Position numbers and translations under genes: made by a program
Notes under the pieces: model-generated
The model's database searches: none
What the model was told of the DNA's origin: nothing
Seen by the model: only the letters and a program-made list of their open reading frames with translations
Assembly: GCF_028291725.1 (NCBI RefSeq)
Contig: NZ_JAQGNT010000066.1
Location: 32,008 to 96,007, forward strand
Length of the DNA: 64,000 nt
Origin: Hydrocarboniphaga sp.
Lineage (GTDB): Bacteria > Pseudomonadota > Gammaproteobacteria > Nevskiales > Nevskiaceae
Direction: 5' to 3'
Shown here: in pieces, positions 63,994 to 64,000 of the stretch
How positions within the stretch are numbered: position 1 is the first letter of the stretch
Layout of the letters: each line of letters starts with the position of its first letter

Positions 63994-64000
63994 TCCATCG

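Overview
The window is high-GC, densely packed DNA, most likely from a gammaproteobacterium related to the Xanthomonadales/Nevskiales. That placement is inferred from gene content (divergent metR/metE, a divergent LexA, GTAG-type REP elements as in Stenotrophomonas) and not from a marker gene. There is no rRNA, tRNA, CRISPR array, prophage or complete insertion sequence. About 48 protein genes, one obvious broken gene and two related small RNA genes can be supported.

Layout. 1-2.4 kb: 3' part of transketolase (cut by the window start) and a polyphosphate-glucokinase-like ROK kinase. 2.8-4.4 kb: membrane-anchored catalase-like peroxidase coupled to a cytochrome b561. 4.6-6 kb: a divergent lexA facing a secreted phospholipase D-type nuclease across a perfect inverted-repeat operator. 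6.0-6.15 kb: small RNA copy 1. 6.3-12.6 kb: small unknowns, an outer-membrane protein, a HAD hydrolase, a TAXI-type binding protein, and an M23 endopeptidase with five tandem repeats. 12.6-21.7 kb: a glucan-type locus. Four minus-strand genes (GH144-like glucanase, GH15-like glucoamylase, SbmA/BacA-like ABC exporter/importer, CocE-like hydrolase) are each joined by an ATGA overlap, and a GH3 beta-glucosidase is divergent. 21.9-25.6 kb: chemoreceptor, TonB C-terminal protein, fluoride channel. 25.6-32.9 kb: molybdopterin oxidoreductase, alpha/beta hydrolase + Baeyer-Villiger monooxygenase pair, LysR/SDR divergent pair, YgjP-like metallopeptidase. 33-36 kb: TVP38-type protein, Pit phosphate transporter, small RNA copy 2, two small proteins. 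36.4-40 kb: branched-chain 2-oxoacid dehydrogenase E1alpha-E1beta-E2 operon with a short coupled leader ORF. 40.2-48.9 kb: ferritin-like/CDGSH fusion, a small basic protein that seems to start at ATC, N-formylglutamate amidohydrolase, a lower-GC membrane protein, Tat-type multicopper oxidase, secreted phosphoesterase, DUF3617 protein. 48.9-61.5 kb: FG-GAP/Calx-beta protein, broken quinone-oxidoreductase gene, aldo/keto reductase, a degenerate epoxide-hydrolase-like protein, SDR, DHA2 exporter, 5'-nucleotidase lipoprotein, dusC, DUF1345 protein. 60.6-63.9 kb: metR and metE.

The strongest non-coding signals are two. First, two paralogous small RNA genes (about 6034-6149 and 35435-35555) each form four stem-loops with C-rich loops and end in an intrinsic terminator, with compensatory base changes between copies; this resembles the sX13 class of Xanthomonas. 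Second, more than twenty GTAG-headed palindromic REP elements of at least seven sequence families sit almost always as inverted pairs (REPINs) exactly at gene 3' ends. In eight genes the TAG of the repeat's GTAG head is the stop codon, and one pair is nested inside another.

Two proteins look like catalytically dead members of hydrolase families (the CocE-like protein of the glucan locus and the epoxide-hydrolase-like protein). All functional calls are by reading sequence motifs; no search was run.
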